Positions 33,365-44,866 of a stretch of 64,000 nt of DNA are shown one piece after another. This DNA is from Mytilus edulis. Its lineage: Eukaryota > Mollusca > Bivalvia > Mytilida > Mytilidae. Every line of letters begins with the position of its first letter. The stretch's first letter is position 1. The stretch lies in NCBI RefSeq assembly GCF_963676685.1, contig NC_092354.1:16436746-16500745 (forward strand), in the 5' to 3' direction. The notes under the pieces were generated by a model. That model was not told where the DNA came from, did no database searches, and saw only the letters and a program-made list of their open reading frames with translations. Position numbers and translations under genes: made by a program.

Positions 33365-34871
33365 TAAAAGTGTTTTTGTACATTTTGAAATGTTTATTGT
33401 AAAATGTTATCAGTTAAAGTAAAAACAGTTTGCGAAACAAAACCAAGATTTCTTTTGTTCTTTTTTGTGTGTGACATTGCTTTACTGTAGACTCTACGTG
33501 TCTGATGCATTCTGGGTACATATAAAACGTTTATGAATTCATGTGTTCAGAAAGAGTATTGAGGAAACAGAGGTCATACATAATAAGCGGTTGTTGTTTG
33601 TTTAATGTCCAGTGGCAAATAGTTCTTGCATATTCAGAACGACTATGTATAGTAAATCATCAATTATTTTTGCTTCTGGGATTTTTTAAAAATCAGATGG
33701 ACCTACATGTACAACACAGGCACTTGTCTGGTTATGACCATTTTTTTTTTACCTCATTCAATGCTATAAGCTGTTTGACATTCATTTTGATATGAAACAC
33801 ACGTGTACACAACGACACTAATGTTGAATTATTAATTGACCAAAATTTCCAACATTTATTTTTAGCCAGACGATTGACCAATGAGAAACCAGTATAAAAT
33901 TACATGCGGACTGGGTGTTGCCAAGTCTTGAGACGTATGCAAAAGAAAAATCCCGTTGACCGACTTCTGAGGCCTGCTACTAATGATCCCGACAACAATG
34001 ATAGTCGTGTCATATACCATTGTGTATATACATCAATTTAGATTTATGGCATAATAAGTTTAAGTAGGTTTGACAACAGAGAAATCGAAAAATAACGGGA
34101 ATTCGGGACTGTGTGTCATTTTTCAAAAAATTTAGTTGAGTACCTTTAGTTATATAAAGGTATATATAGGGGGGGGGGGGAATCTAAGACAAGAGCCTGT
34201 GATGTACAAATAACCAATCAGCACTTGACACATTTTATAAATTAGCTAGGACACCTATTTGTTAAAGGTAACTTGTTGGTGCTTTGTATATATATACAAT
34301 AACCTGGCTATCCGAACAATTTATTTTCGATTCCCTGTCACTTGAATTGTTTACAAGTCCAGTTTTGATGTAAATGGTGGACATATTAATTAGATATAAG
34401 AATATGTGGTACAAAAAATGTATGAGTGCCATTGAGACAAATATATATCCAAGTAACAATTTATAAAAGTATAAACCGTTATATGTCAATGTAAGATCTT
34501 TAACACAGAGTCGTTGCTCACACCAAACAGCAAGATATAAAGAGTTAAAAAAGTACTAGTGTAAAACCATTCAAACAGGAAAACCAACCGTCTAATATAA
34601 AAAAACGAGGAACACTTATGAACCACGTACACCAACAAACGACAACTACTGAACATCATATTCCTTACTTAGGATAGGTGCAAACAAATGCAGCGGGTTT
34701 TAACATGTTTATATGTACCAACCTTCACCCTCATCTGAAACAATAGTGTAAATAACAACATACATGTAGAAAAACACACTACAAAATATCAATTGAAATG
34801 ACTTAACTCAATCATTTGACATATCAACAAAAGTCTGAATCGACGCACCATACAATTGAAATGCATGAATT

Positions 34872-35046
34872 CGCCGTTTCAGAATCTAATGCATCCTGGG
34901 TAATATTTTCAAAATTGTACACCAAAACGTCGTGATTGGTTAAAAATGTCATAAACAATGGAAATTCAACCAATGTCGTAACGTTATTTTCATTTTGGGG
35001 TACGAAGAATGAAATTACCCATGATTCTTTAGATTCTGAAACGGCC
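34872..35046. mobile_element. AATT-flanked 175-bp MITE, copy 1
   Basis: Ends cgccgtttcagaatctaatg and, inverted, ggccgtttcagaatctaaag. AATT lies on both sides. Intergenic. Confidence 0.8.
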
Positions 35047-35289
35047 AATTGATTGGGTATGATATTTTGAAAAGTATCTCGCATGCTCAAAAACTTTGGC
35101 GCCGACTTGAGAGTTAATTTAAACATCAAAACTTCCGAACTTCACGGACGTCATACTTCTGGTTCTTTATGTTCGGAGTCCAATATGCTTTGTGTAGAAT
35201 TTGCGTCTGTTAGCAGCCTTCGTGATCTATGTTTTGATTTTTTTTAAGCATGCAGTAAGAGTTTTTTTTCAAAAATAGTCAACCGCCTT

Positions 35290-35620
35290 GAATTTACCAG
35301 TGGTATAGTGCTTGAGTGCGGGAAGTAGAAAGTTCGATCCCGTCAACCAGAAACCAAAATTTAAAGGTTAGTTGTGTTTGGTTTTCTGTTATCAAGAACA
35401 CGGCATTATTGGCATAAGAGCAAGGACTGACACGTTTCTAGTCGAATGTGCCTGAGAAGAAAACTATATATCTTCTTGAAACTGTTTTACTTGGGGTGCA
35501 AGACTGGTTGGTCCGGAGACATATCTGACCGCCTCTTAAAAAATAACTCGGACCGTCTAATGAGTTGACTCTCTCCGACTAGTCTGCGGCCCGAGTTGTC
35601 CCGCATTCTTTAGCTGGTAC
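35290..35620 (+). mobile_element. Possible tRNA-derived SINE
   Basis: B-box-like agttcgatccc (35331-35341) after 'accagtggtatagtgcttga'; the body shares 'ttggttttctgtt.tcaag' themes with the 19300 element. Boundaries uncertain. Confidence 0.45.
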
Positions 35621-36339
35621 CATGAAAAAAAAGTCCCGACTCAGAAAACATGACAAATTTGTCAACTACATCTTTACAGGAGGGTGAACTGATATGAGGA
35701 TGTGGTAAGGGTGTTAATAAAATGGATAATAATTGGTAAAAAATTTTAGAACCCTCTTTCCAGACTCTCAAGTGTCAAAATATCAAAAATTTCTTGTTTC
35801 TTAAAAAGAGACATTCTGACTTCTGACATGGATGAGACTCCCCCCTCCCCAACCACCCACAATAAATGTGTGAAAATCTTTTTTTGTTCAAATATTATCA
35901 TTCTAAATAAGATACAATAAGAAAAGTCGGTGTTAATTTAAACTGATAAATCTGTCAAAGGGACAGCACTCGTCAGTCAAGTGTTATTTTGTTCTATCTA
36001 TCATATTTTTAAACTATGATATATAGAATATTTCAAATACATATTACATTTTTGCACCTCGGGCTTAAAAGACTCAATTATATAAGTTGACAAATGCTGT
36101 AAGAAGAATATATATGTCGAAGAAAAATAATTCTTCATTAAATCAGCAAATCACATGGAGTGGATCCATGATTTTAGAAAAAAAAAGGGTCTAAATGAAT
36201 TATCTCCTCTTGAACTACTGATAATGTTTTCACGCATATATTAACATGATACTAGTTCAAGGAGCATTAACTGTTTATATAATGTTCACCAATTTAACTC
36301 AAAATCTTATATCTAAATTATAACATACTGAAATGTATA

Positions 36340-37231
36340 TAAAAATGAAAAAAGGCTAAAAAAAATGGTGTATATTTATTGGTCTACAAATGTTCCATAC
36401 TTTACTCTCATAAGAACCCAGAAGTTATATCGGAGAAACTGGGTAAGGAACTTGAATCTTGTAGCAAATGGCTGATTGATAATAAATTATCACTTCATTT
36501 GGGGAAAACAAAAACTATTCTGTTTGGGTCAAAATGTAAATTATCTAAAATTCGTAACTTTGATGTTACTTGTAATAATCACACAATTTCCTCGCAAAAT
36601 TGTGTGAAATATTTAGGCCTTAATATAGATAATTCTCTTTCTGGAGAAAATTTTTTAAATAATATTATTCAAAAGATAAATTCAAGATTGAAGTTCCTAT
36701 ACAGACAGGCAAAATGTTTATCAGAACAATCAAGAAAGACTTTAGTAACAGCTTTAATTCAATGTCATTTTGACTATGCCTGTTCTGATTGGTATGCTGG
36801 TGTCAGTAAAAAATATAAAGATAAGTTACAAGTATTACAAAACAAATGTGTTAGATTTATTAAAAACACTGGATATAGATCAAAAGTTGACCATAATGTA
36901 TTGAATAGTATTGGTTATGTTAACATTGAAAATCGTGTTAAACAATTGAGATTAAACCATGTACATAATATTTATTACCACCATTGTCCAAATTATATGT
37001 ATTCAAATTTTACAAAGGTGAGATATTTACATCACCATTTCACACGAAATAGTGAATATAACTTCTGGGTTCCTCCAGTAAAAAGTCAACAAAAAGACAC
37101 ATTTTATTTTAATGGCATACAAGATTGGAATATGTTGCCAATTAAGGTTAAAAAAATAAAGAAAATAAAAGATTTCAAAATTAGCGTCAAAGAGCACTTA
37201 ACCAAAAGTTATAGTGCGGTTTCATCAGACT
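36340..37231 (+). pseudogene. LINE (CR1/Jockey-like) reverse transcriptase C-terminal part, 5' truncated
   Basis: An open frame from about 36379 encodes the region after the YADD box of non-LTR reverse transcriptases: SKWLIDNKLSLHLGKTKTIL, VKYLGLNIDNSL, then thumb-like RLKFLYRQAKCLSEQSRKTL, DYACSDWYAGV and LQVLQNKCVRFIKNTG. These are hallmarks of CR1/Jockey-group elements. The catalytic YADD and the endonuclease are absent and upstream DNA shows no continuation, so this is a 5'-truncated insertion. The frame stays open to the assembly gap, suggesting a fairly recent copy. The 3' end is hidden by the gap. Confidence 0.8.
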
Positions 37232-37331
37232 NNNNNNNNNNNNNNNNNNNNNNNNNNNNNNNNNNNNNNNNNNNNNNNNNNNNNNNNNNNNNNNNNNNNN
37301 NNNNNNNNNNNNNNNNNNNNNNNNNNNNNNN
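37232..37331. other. Assembly gap (100 N)
   Basis: Exactly 100 N. It interrupts the LINE remnant; sequence order across it is not proven. Confidence 1.
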
Positions 37332-37592
37332 TGTTCCTTTTCATATTGACGATTTTTGTATAAAATACTTCTGCGGCTTATTTTTGTGAGTACAAAGTTT
37401 TCTTTTACAGATAATGTAGGGTTAGAAGGAGGTCCAGGGTTGAGTGCTTTAAAACATTTTGAACCCAGTTACATTCTGATTTATTTCTTTTTCGAGCTTT
37501 ATAAACAGGAAGAAAAACGAGCTTTTCTCTTGAGTCTTAAATGCACAAGGGTACAAATGCTGTGTTCTTTGTTCTGTTCTTACACCAGCTTA

Positions 37593-37865
37593 GGGAGCTA
37601 CCATTTGATTTTTATGGGGGGGGGGGGGGGGGGGGGGGGGGCTAGGATGAGTTTTGAGTTAAAAAAAAAAGGCAGGATGAGACACTTGCAAAAAAAAAAA
37701 GTCAGGATGACAATTTATGTAAAAAAAGTCAGGATAAACTATAAAAAAAAAGCAGGACCTAATAGAGTGAAAAATAAAAAGGCAGGACAGAGATTACAAC
37801 TAAAAAAAAATGCAGGACAAAATTTTTCATCCTAGCCCCCCCATAAAAATCAAATGGTAGCTCCC
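37593..37865. mobile_element. 'GGGAGCTACC' MITE, copy 2 (TTA target)
   Basis: 273 bp, TTA flanks, a G-run at left and C-run at right; reverse internal orientation relative to copy 1. Confidence 0.85.
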
Positions 37866-38116
37866 TTAGGGGAATAGTTGAAAGCATACAAACATGTTCA
37901 AACCATAATAAGAATAAGATTAATGAAGTTTTTAAATATAAAGAAAAGTGAACATTGGTCAAATAGATATATAAAAAAAAAGACAGAAAATGGTATAAAA
38001 CTAAAGAAGAGACCTTCATTCAGACACCCCCTCATTGTCTTTGATTCTTCGACATGACTTTGACGCGGACCCCGATGAGAACATCTTAATTACATGTATC
38101 TCTGAGGCAAAGAGTC

Positions 38117-38188
38117 CATTCGGCAATCCTCGGTAGAATCCGTTACTCTCCTTCTCAGGGTACAGAATCGACCGAGTTGAGATGGATG
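38117..38188 (+). repeat. Tiny foldback repeat, copy 4
   Basis: cattcggcaatcctcggtag ... accgagttgagatggatg. Confidence 0.7.
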
Positions 38189-38366
38189 GCAAACATTTAT
38201 TTTAACATTTCAGCATAAATGAAGGATAACACAAGACTGTATTTTACAAAAATAAAGCAAAAATAATAAGTTTTCTTTGAGATTTAGCCATGTGGCTTTT
38301 TTTAAAAGGTTCTGACCATTTGTTATAGTCTTAATCCCGGGACTTATTAATAAATTATGATGTTCC

Positions 38367-38401
<35 letters not shown>

Positions 38402-38638
38402 AAGATTTTTTTTATAATTCGGCCTTTTTAATATAAAAAAAATTAAAGTTTTTTCAATTACATTCAAGTAACAGAATTATTTTTTTTTAACTCAACTTGG
38501 TTTATTTCTTTATTTGTCGGAGGAAATAAATAACTTTCATAAAAAAAAATCTCCAGAATCAAAAATCATCAAACAATACATTTTTTAAATTCATGAACAA
38601 TCGATGCTGAAAACTATAAATTGATTATATCGTTCTAA

Positions 38639-38838
38639 GGGAGCTACCATTTGATTTTTATGGGGGGGGGGGTCCTGCATTAACTTTTTTTTTTTTTTGC
38701 AAGTGTCTCATCCTGCCTTTTTTTTTTACTCAAAACTCCTGTCCTGCCTATTTTTTCAAATTTCATCCTAGCCCCCCCCCCCACCCCCCCACCCACCCAC
38801 CCACCCCCTTTTCCCATAAAAATCAAATGGTAGCTCCC
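38639..38838. mobile_element. 'GGGAGCTACC' MITE, copy 3 (TAA target)
   Basis: 200 bp, TAA flanks, internally shortened, with a C-run varied by CCCACC units. Confidence 0.85.
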
Positions 38839-39850
38839 TAATATTACTACGAACAAAGAGAATATTTTCAAAAAGAGTCATTGACAACTTCAACAATAAA
38901 TTATAAGTTTATAGGGAAAGTCCCTTTAGAGTGGTAAGTAATATTTTCGGATTATGTTTTCGCGTGTTTGCTTTTCTCGTGCTAGAAACTAGAGGCGTGT
39001 TTTATTTTCTTTCAACATGTTTAAGGTTGAATTTAACCAATAACCTGGTTAAGAGTAAAACTTAAAACATGTTTCAACACAAAATAAAACGGATTAACCA
39101 AAAAGCCTTAAACAAGAGCATAACTGTAAAACAGATACTGGCAGCTTGCAACAAAATAGAAATGTGTATTAAAGAAGACAACAAATTAAAACTTGTTATT
39201 TAATAATAAATGTAATCCGTTTGTAGGACGAAGAACATGCTTCTAGTTCCCTTTGATATATTCATGTACAAATTTCAAGAATTATTTTCAACTAAAAAGA
39301 AAAACTTTAATGCGATTTTCTTGGATTTTTTGCATAGGAACCCGAACCAGATCCAAAATTAATGTCATGGTAAATCAGCTATTTCTGTAGAAAAGCAAGC
39401 TCGTGTGACATTGTGATTGACAATTTTGTTACCCGTGTCTGTTATTATTTATGTAGGACAAACGGACCGTATTCCACTAACTTTTTAAACATAATAAAAT
39501 TGGGAATGGGAATGGGGAATATGTCAAAGAGACAACAACCCGACCAAAGAGCATAAAACAGCTGAAGGTCACCAAATGATCTTCAACGCAGCGAGAAAAT
39601 CTCGCACACAGAGATGGGCCTCAGCTGCCCCCCCCCCTAAATAAAATGTGCAGTTGTTCAGTGAAAATGGACGTCATACTTAACTTCAAAACATATAAAT
39701 GAACTAAAATCAAAAACCAAGTTGGGACAGCAGCAGCAAAAATACGACGAGGTTAAACATTTTTTATGAGATCTCAACCTCCCCTTTAACTTTAGCCAAT
39801 ACAGAATAAACAAACACATAGCAAAACGCATAGTAAAACTAAGTTTAAAA

Positions 39851-40010
39851 CAGTGGCGGATCCAGAAATTTTCATAAGTGGGGGCCCACTGGCTGCCTAA
39901 GAGGGGGCCCGATCTCGTCACGCTTCAGTGATTCCCTATATAAGCAACCAATTTTTTTCTCAAAAGGGGGGGATGGGCGGGCCCCCCTGCCCCCCCTAAA
40001 TCCGCCTCTG
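39851..40010. mobile_element. 160-bp 'CAGTGGCGGATCCAG' MITE (hAT-like ends)
   Basis: Ends cagtggcggatccag and taaatccgcctctg. The inside is rich in gggggccc blocks. Confidence 0.6.
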
Positions 40011-40123
40011 TAAAAGAATTAAGAGTCCGATGTCAGAACAGGCTACAAAAGAAACTAAGCAAAGTGACATAATACATAAATTATCAAAGGACTACCAGTC
40101 GTTACTGACATTCCAGCTCCAGA

Positions 40124-41094
40124 CAGGGCCTTAGCGTAATGGAGGCAAATGAGGCAAATGCCTCACTTTTGAAACGACGACCAAACTTTAGAAGCGTCAT
40201 TTTTTTTAATTATGTATTTTACATTATCAATATGCGAGTTTCGAGTTTCCAATTATCTACCGGCACACTACATACAGTGTGTCCACTCTGCAGCAGCGAT
40301 TGCAGCTTTTACCATAGCGGTGACGGTAAAAAAATAAGTGTTCCGAATACAAATAAAAATTAAAATATTGGAACAAATCTTAATGTCGTTACAAAACTGA
40401 TTGAAGACGGGTTCTTCAAAGAGAAAAAAAAGATGAAAAAGGTAACTCATGAGTCTTATCACCCCCTATAAGTATGCTGACTTATTTCTTTCCTTGGTTT
40501 ATTTTTGAATCGATAACGCTATAGCTACCAATGTTTACAATATCAACTCACTGAACAACAAATGCTAATCGGTAAAATAATTCATTGACCAAAAATTAAA
40601 AAAAATATTCATAATTAATTTAAACAAATCATGAAGCGCCTTTTCTATGGAAGTCTTTGGTGTATAAGGCAATTCATGATTTTTATTTATCTTTAATAAA
40701 AAAGTATGAAATATATTTTTGGTATTGTTTGAAAATATTTATAAAATGTTCTCGTCTTCTAGAAGCTTATAACTTGCTACTGGACATAAATATATATTCA
40801 TGTATATACATAAGAACGTATGTTGAAGCTTTTCGATAGTACAGGTCACACACAGGAAAATTGGAAAGTTGTTTGACCAACAGAGATTATTTTAATATTT
40901 ACTTATAGGCTAGCTAATAAAAATAACGCATTTCTGTTATATTTTTTTGTTTTTTATTACAAATAGTAATGCTGAAATAAGCTAGCTTCTCCTGTTTCAG
41001 GCATCCGAACCCCCCATAAAAAAGGCTAAAAAAATTTCGACTCGCTCCGCTCGTCGATTTGCCTCACTTTAAATGAACATGCGCTACGGCCTTG
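40124..41094. mobile_element. 971-bp hAT-like element 'CAGGGCCTTAGCG'
   Basis: Ends cagggccttagcgtaatg and catgcgctacggccttg; ccaga on both sides. The ends also share 'gcctcacttt'. No transposase seen. Confidence 0.55.
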
Positions 41095-42334
41095 CCAGAC
41101 CTAAATTAGTATGTTACAAAATTTCGTATCTCTTGTTGCAGCAACACTACAATTATTGCCATTAAACATTATTTGTTTTCTCCAAATTTCCGACTTTTTA
41201 TAGCTTAATTTTGTTGTAATTTGTCTATTTATAATGTAAAAGTACATGTACTTGAAAGTTTAGCACAAGTTGAATGCGATTGATTTACTTATATATTAAA
41301 GTCAAAAATTTAGATTGTGATCTGCATGACATGCATACTCCCTTACGCAAGACCATAGTGGATAAATTTTCAATAGTACATGCAAATATCAATGCTGTTA
41401 TTATTCAAAAATTGTGCTTTCTGTCGTTAACGGTCGTTAACATATTTTCAATCATTAAAATCTTTCGAATGTGTACAAGGACTGTTACTGCCACAACAGG
41501 GCAATGTTTGTGTGTGTTAACCAGTGCCAAAATGTTGCTGCATGCATCGCCGGGCCCTTTTAATCTTTATCTATTATGGGATTTACATGAAACATTGCAA
41601 AATATAAAATATAGAAAATGTCAAACTCCAAGGTAAAAACGGAAAGTCTCTTATCAAATGGAAAAATCAAAAGCTCAAACACATCAAACGAATGAAAAAC
41701 AACTGGCATATTCCTGACTTGGTACAGGCATTGTCTAAGGTAGAAAATGGTGGATTAAACCTGGTTTTATAGCTAGCTAACCTTTCACTTATTTGACAGT
41801 CGCATAAAATTTCATATTATTGACTGCAATGTGTGAACAAAAACAAATTACAAGTAGGATTAAAATAACAAACACTGCAAATATCAACTTTTTCACGTTG
41901 AAAAGGGGTCTCATAAGTCAAAGACAACAATCAATTTCTTTTAATGTTCATTGTATACATATGAGAAAATAGTTCGGAATCTATCAAAAGTGGTTTTGTT
42001 TTGTTAACATGAATGATGATATATGTTAAAATATATAATAAAATTCTTTATTTGAGAATTTTGGCAAAAAGTGTGATTTGCCTATAGGTAGAAAAGGTGC
42101 AATTTTCTTGTTCCGAAAGTCTTTGGTTTTAAAGACTTGGGTACATGCTATGTCAAGTTTGTCATTAGGGTATTGGACGGTACAATTTTTTTTTTTTTAT
42201 ATGAATTTTTGATCAGTTGATGTGATTTTTTTTGCATAATTAAAAAATAAGGCAATCGTTAAGTGTATAATTGTTGCACCTGTCCTAAGTAAGACCCTAA
42301 GTCAGGAATCTGAACTTCAATAGTTAACTTTGTT

Positions 42335-42575
42335 GATGTCGTTCATAAGTGTTTCTTGTTTCTTGTTTTTCATATAGATTAGACAGTTGGTTTTCCAGTT
42401 TGAATGGTTTAACACTATTAATTTTTGGGGCCCTTTATAGCTTGCTGTTCGGTGTGAGCCAAGGCTCCGTGTTAAGGACAGTACCTTGACCTATAATTGT
42501 CTACTTTTATAAATTGTGACTTGGATGGAGACTTGTCTCATTGGCACTCATACCACATCTTCTTATATACAAACA
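42335..42575 (+). repeat. Related dispersed repeat ('agcttgctgttcggtgtgag'), several copies
   Basis: Fullest copy here. Others: 4195-4330, 47815-47935, 63330-63490 (+), 34270-34680 and 53765-54010 (-). Ends in the same 'tctcattggcactcataccac' motif as the previous family. Confidence 0.8.
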
Positions 42576-43136
42576 CTGCATGTACATAGTGACAGGTATA
42601 GGTGACTTACTGCATATAGTCACGGTGAAACCGGTTAAAAAAGGTTCTGAAGTGTCAAGTATTTAGAAATGACGGTAAAAACTACATTTTAAATAACACA
42701 AAAAGTCCTATTCTTTGAGGCATTCTTATCCAACTTTGGACAATATTCAAGATCTTCCTGAAGCTGGGACTACTATAACACTATGTTATAGTAGTCGCAG
42801 ATAATACTAACAGTATAATAGTCCCATCCTGAAGTAAGCCTTGTGATATTTCATAAATAAATAAACCGCCCTTACCAGATATAGATATGAACATATAGAC
42901 TTAAGCTTCAATTTTCAAACATGGGAGCCCGAAGGTTTTTTCTCCATTATGTATGTTAGAGCTCTTACTTTTATATGAGTAAGACTAGCAAATACACAGA
43001 GAAAAAAAAACATCGCCGGTAGCCTAGGCCACCATTTTGAAAATATCTAAACCGTCCTTGGAAGTATGGTTAAAGGTTTCATTAACCAATAACCAAACCT
43101 CAACCAGGTTAATGGTTAAGTATTAGAAAAAATACA

Positions 43137-43297
43137 AAGGTAACAAAGAAACAGGCCGGTAACAACCGTTGCCGGATAGTTTTTCTGCACGAGTAGTCAG
43201 GTCAAGGTCCGAGGCGATAGCCGAGGACCTTGACCTGACTACAAGTGCAGAAAAACTATTCGGCTGGTTGTTACCGGCCTGTTTCTTTTGTTACTTT
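43137..43297. repeat. 160-bp GC-rich near-perfect palindrome
   Basis: Arms of about 75 bp (aaggtaacaaagaaacaggc ... gcctgtttcttttgttactt) around a loop of about 10 bp. It stands out as GC-rich in AT-rich surroundings. Confidence 0.85.
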
Positions 43298-44152
43298 TGT
43301 TTTTTATCTGACTTGTACGACGTTTCAAGAAAGTAATAATATATTTTGCAAGACTAAACATTTGAGAAACTTAGATAGCCATAAAGCAGTAAATGTAAGT
43401 TACAGTATAAACTCCTTTATTTTTTTCATTTCCCTTCAACCGAGATCAGGAATCTTATAATTTGATAAAAAAAAAAAGAACCATTTCAAGTAAAAGATGA
43501 ATGTTGTACATCTTTAAGACTTTTTAGAATGCAACTTTATAAAAAAGTAATATATTAAAGAAATATTTTCGTGGTAAGTAGGATAACGTTTAATTTTTAT
43601 GGATGAAACGGAAAGCGGGGAAAGGGGGGGGGGGGGGGGGGCTAATTCATTTTCAATTAAACAGGCTGTTTTGATGAAAAAATGTAGAATGTGCCATTAC
43701 ATAACACCCCCCCCCCCCCCCCCCTTAAAAAAAATCGTAAAAATAGCGCGCTTGTTGCCAAATACATGAATTTAACATTCAGTGGTTGGGGTTCCCGGGG
43801 CTTGGAACAATATTTATGATCAATGCATTTAAATGGGGACATAAAGTTCCCCCTCCCTTATTTGTCCTGGATTTGGACCTGCATTCGCCACTGATATAAA
43901 TTCGATAACAATATAAATGTATCAAAAGAATGAATTTCCTACTTCATTAGTGAATGAAATGTTTATGAAAAAATGGATTTTGTCTTAATTTTATATAAAT
44001 TCAGGCATATACTTTATTTTTTTTTAAAATTCATGCTCGTCTCTAGATCTGCAAGTTTTGATCGGGATTAAACACGTGTTACATTATGATTCAATCGCAG
44101 CTTACCGCCCAAAATTACGGAAGCCGATAAGGGCCATTCAAAAAAAAAAAAT

Positions 44153-44331
44153 TATGTCGTAATTACGACATAGCATGTCGTAATTTCGACATAACATGTC
44201 GTTATTACGACATCGCGATGTCGTTATTTCGACATAACATGTCGTTATTACGACATCGCGATGTCGTTATTTCGACATAACATGTCGTAGTAACGACATC
44301 ACTATGTCGTAATAACGACATCGCCATATAT
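44153..44331. repeat. Left array of palindromic 'ATGTCGTAATTACGACAT' units
   Basis: About eight units of 21-22 bp. Each unit is a near-perfect palindrome (atgtcgtaattacgacat and variants with tta or ttt centres) joined by 3-4 bp spacers (agc, aac, cgcg). Confidence 0.85.
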
Positions 44332-44747
44332 ATAAAAGAATATGTATTATGATTGCCAAGAGACTAAATGACACAGAAATTAACAACTATAGGTCATCAT
44401 AATGCCCCCAATAATTAGAAAAGCCCCCGCATAGTCAGCTATAAAAGAGGGACGAAAGGTACCAGAGGGAGAGTCCCCGAAATGCTGTGTGGCAGACAGT
44501 GTTATTTATAAATTATTAGCTCCCTTGGTAAAACTCCAAATTTCATATTTAATGTATTTCATTGTTAAATAATTTACATGAAGCTTAATAAGTATATATT
44601 TGTTAATTGCATAGCTTTTGCTATTTGAATTCATTGGTTAAAGATATTTATATATATTGTAAAGTTTAATTTTTGCATCGTCGCAAAATCTCTGGTACCT
44701 TCTTTGGTTACCTTCTGTAAGAAACTTATATATTTTATAGATCCCAA

Positions 44748-44866
44748 TGAAGCCGACCGTGCAAGGGCTGTATAGCCAGTCAAGGTCGTTAAAAACTTCC
44801 ATTTGTTGTTGAAGCCGACCGTGCAAGGACTGTATAGCCAGTCAAGGTCGTTAAAAATTTCTATAT
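44748..44866. repeat. 61-bp tandem duplication
   Basis: gaagccgaccgtgcaagg through aaggtcgttaaaaa occurs twice in succession (about 44751-44805 and 44812-44866) at the inner end of the left arm. Confidence 0.75.

Larger units (their letters stand above)
33365..36339. other. Intergenic after gene B; no gene seen
   Basis: Apart from the AATT MITE, the 34270-34680 repeat and the possible SINE at 35290, the DNA is AT-rich with only short random ORFs. The short open frame 33541-33795 contains a dispersed-repeat motif (aatgtccagtggcaaat) and is not believed. Confidence 0.55.
37866..39850. other. Intergenic; MITEs, homopolymers, dispersed repeat
   Basis: Contains a 30-base T-run at 38371-38400, MITE copy 3, and an ~80-bp segment (38910-38988) repeated at 51513-51590 (gggaaagtccctttagagtg). 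No gene. Confidence 0.55.
41095..44109. other. Intergenic; dispersed repeats and palindrome
   Basis: 41640-41810 is a repeat of a kind I associate with mussels (ctggcatattcctgacttgg). A small hairpin lies at 42764-42805. 42335-42575 and 43137-43297 are listed separately. The 120-codon ORF 41274-41636 has no signal, motif or splice context that would support it. Confidence 0.5.

Noticed and set aside
34824..35129. 101-aa minus-strand ORF
   Set aside because: It coincides with the 175-bp AATT element; the second copy does not keep the frame.
37332..37389. Continuation of the LINE ORF beyond the N gap
   Set aside because: The frame across 100 N is arbitrary and the residues after the gap do not resemble reverse transcriptase.
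37356..37835. 159-aa ORF with poly-Gly and Lys-rich stretches
   Set aside because: It runs through the G- and A-runs of the 'GGGAGCTACC' MITE; low complexity only.
41274..41636. 120-aa ORF
   Set aside because: No domain, signal or repeat logic; the length is plausible by chance in 64 kb.
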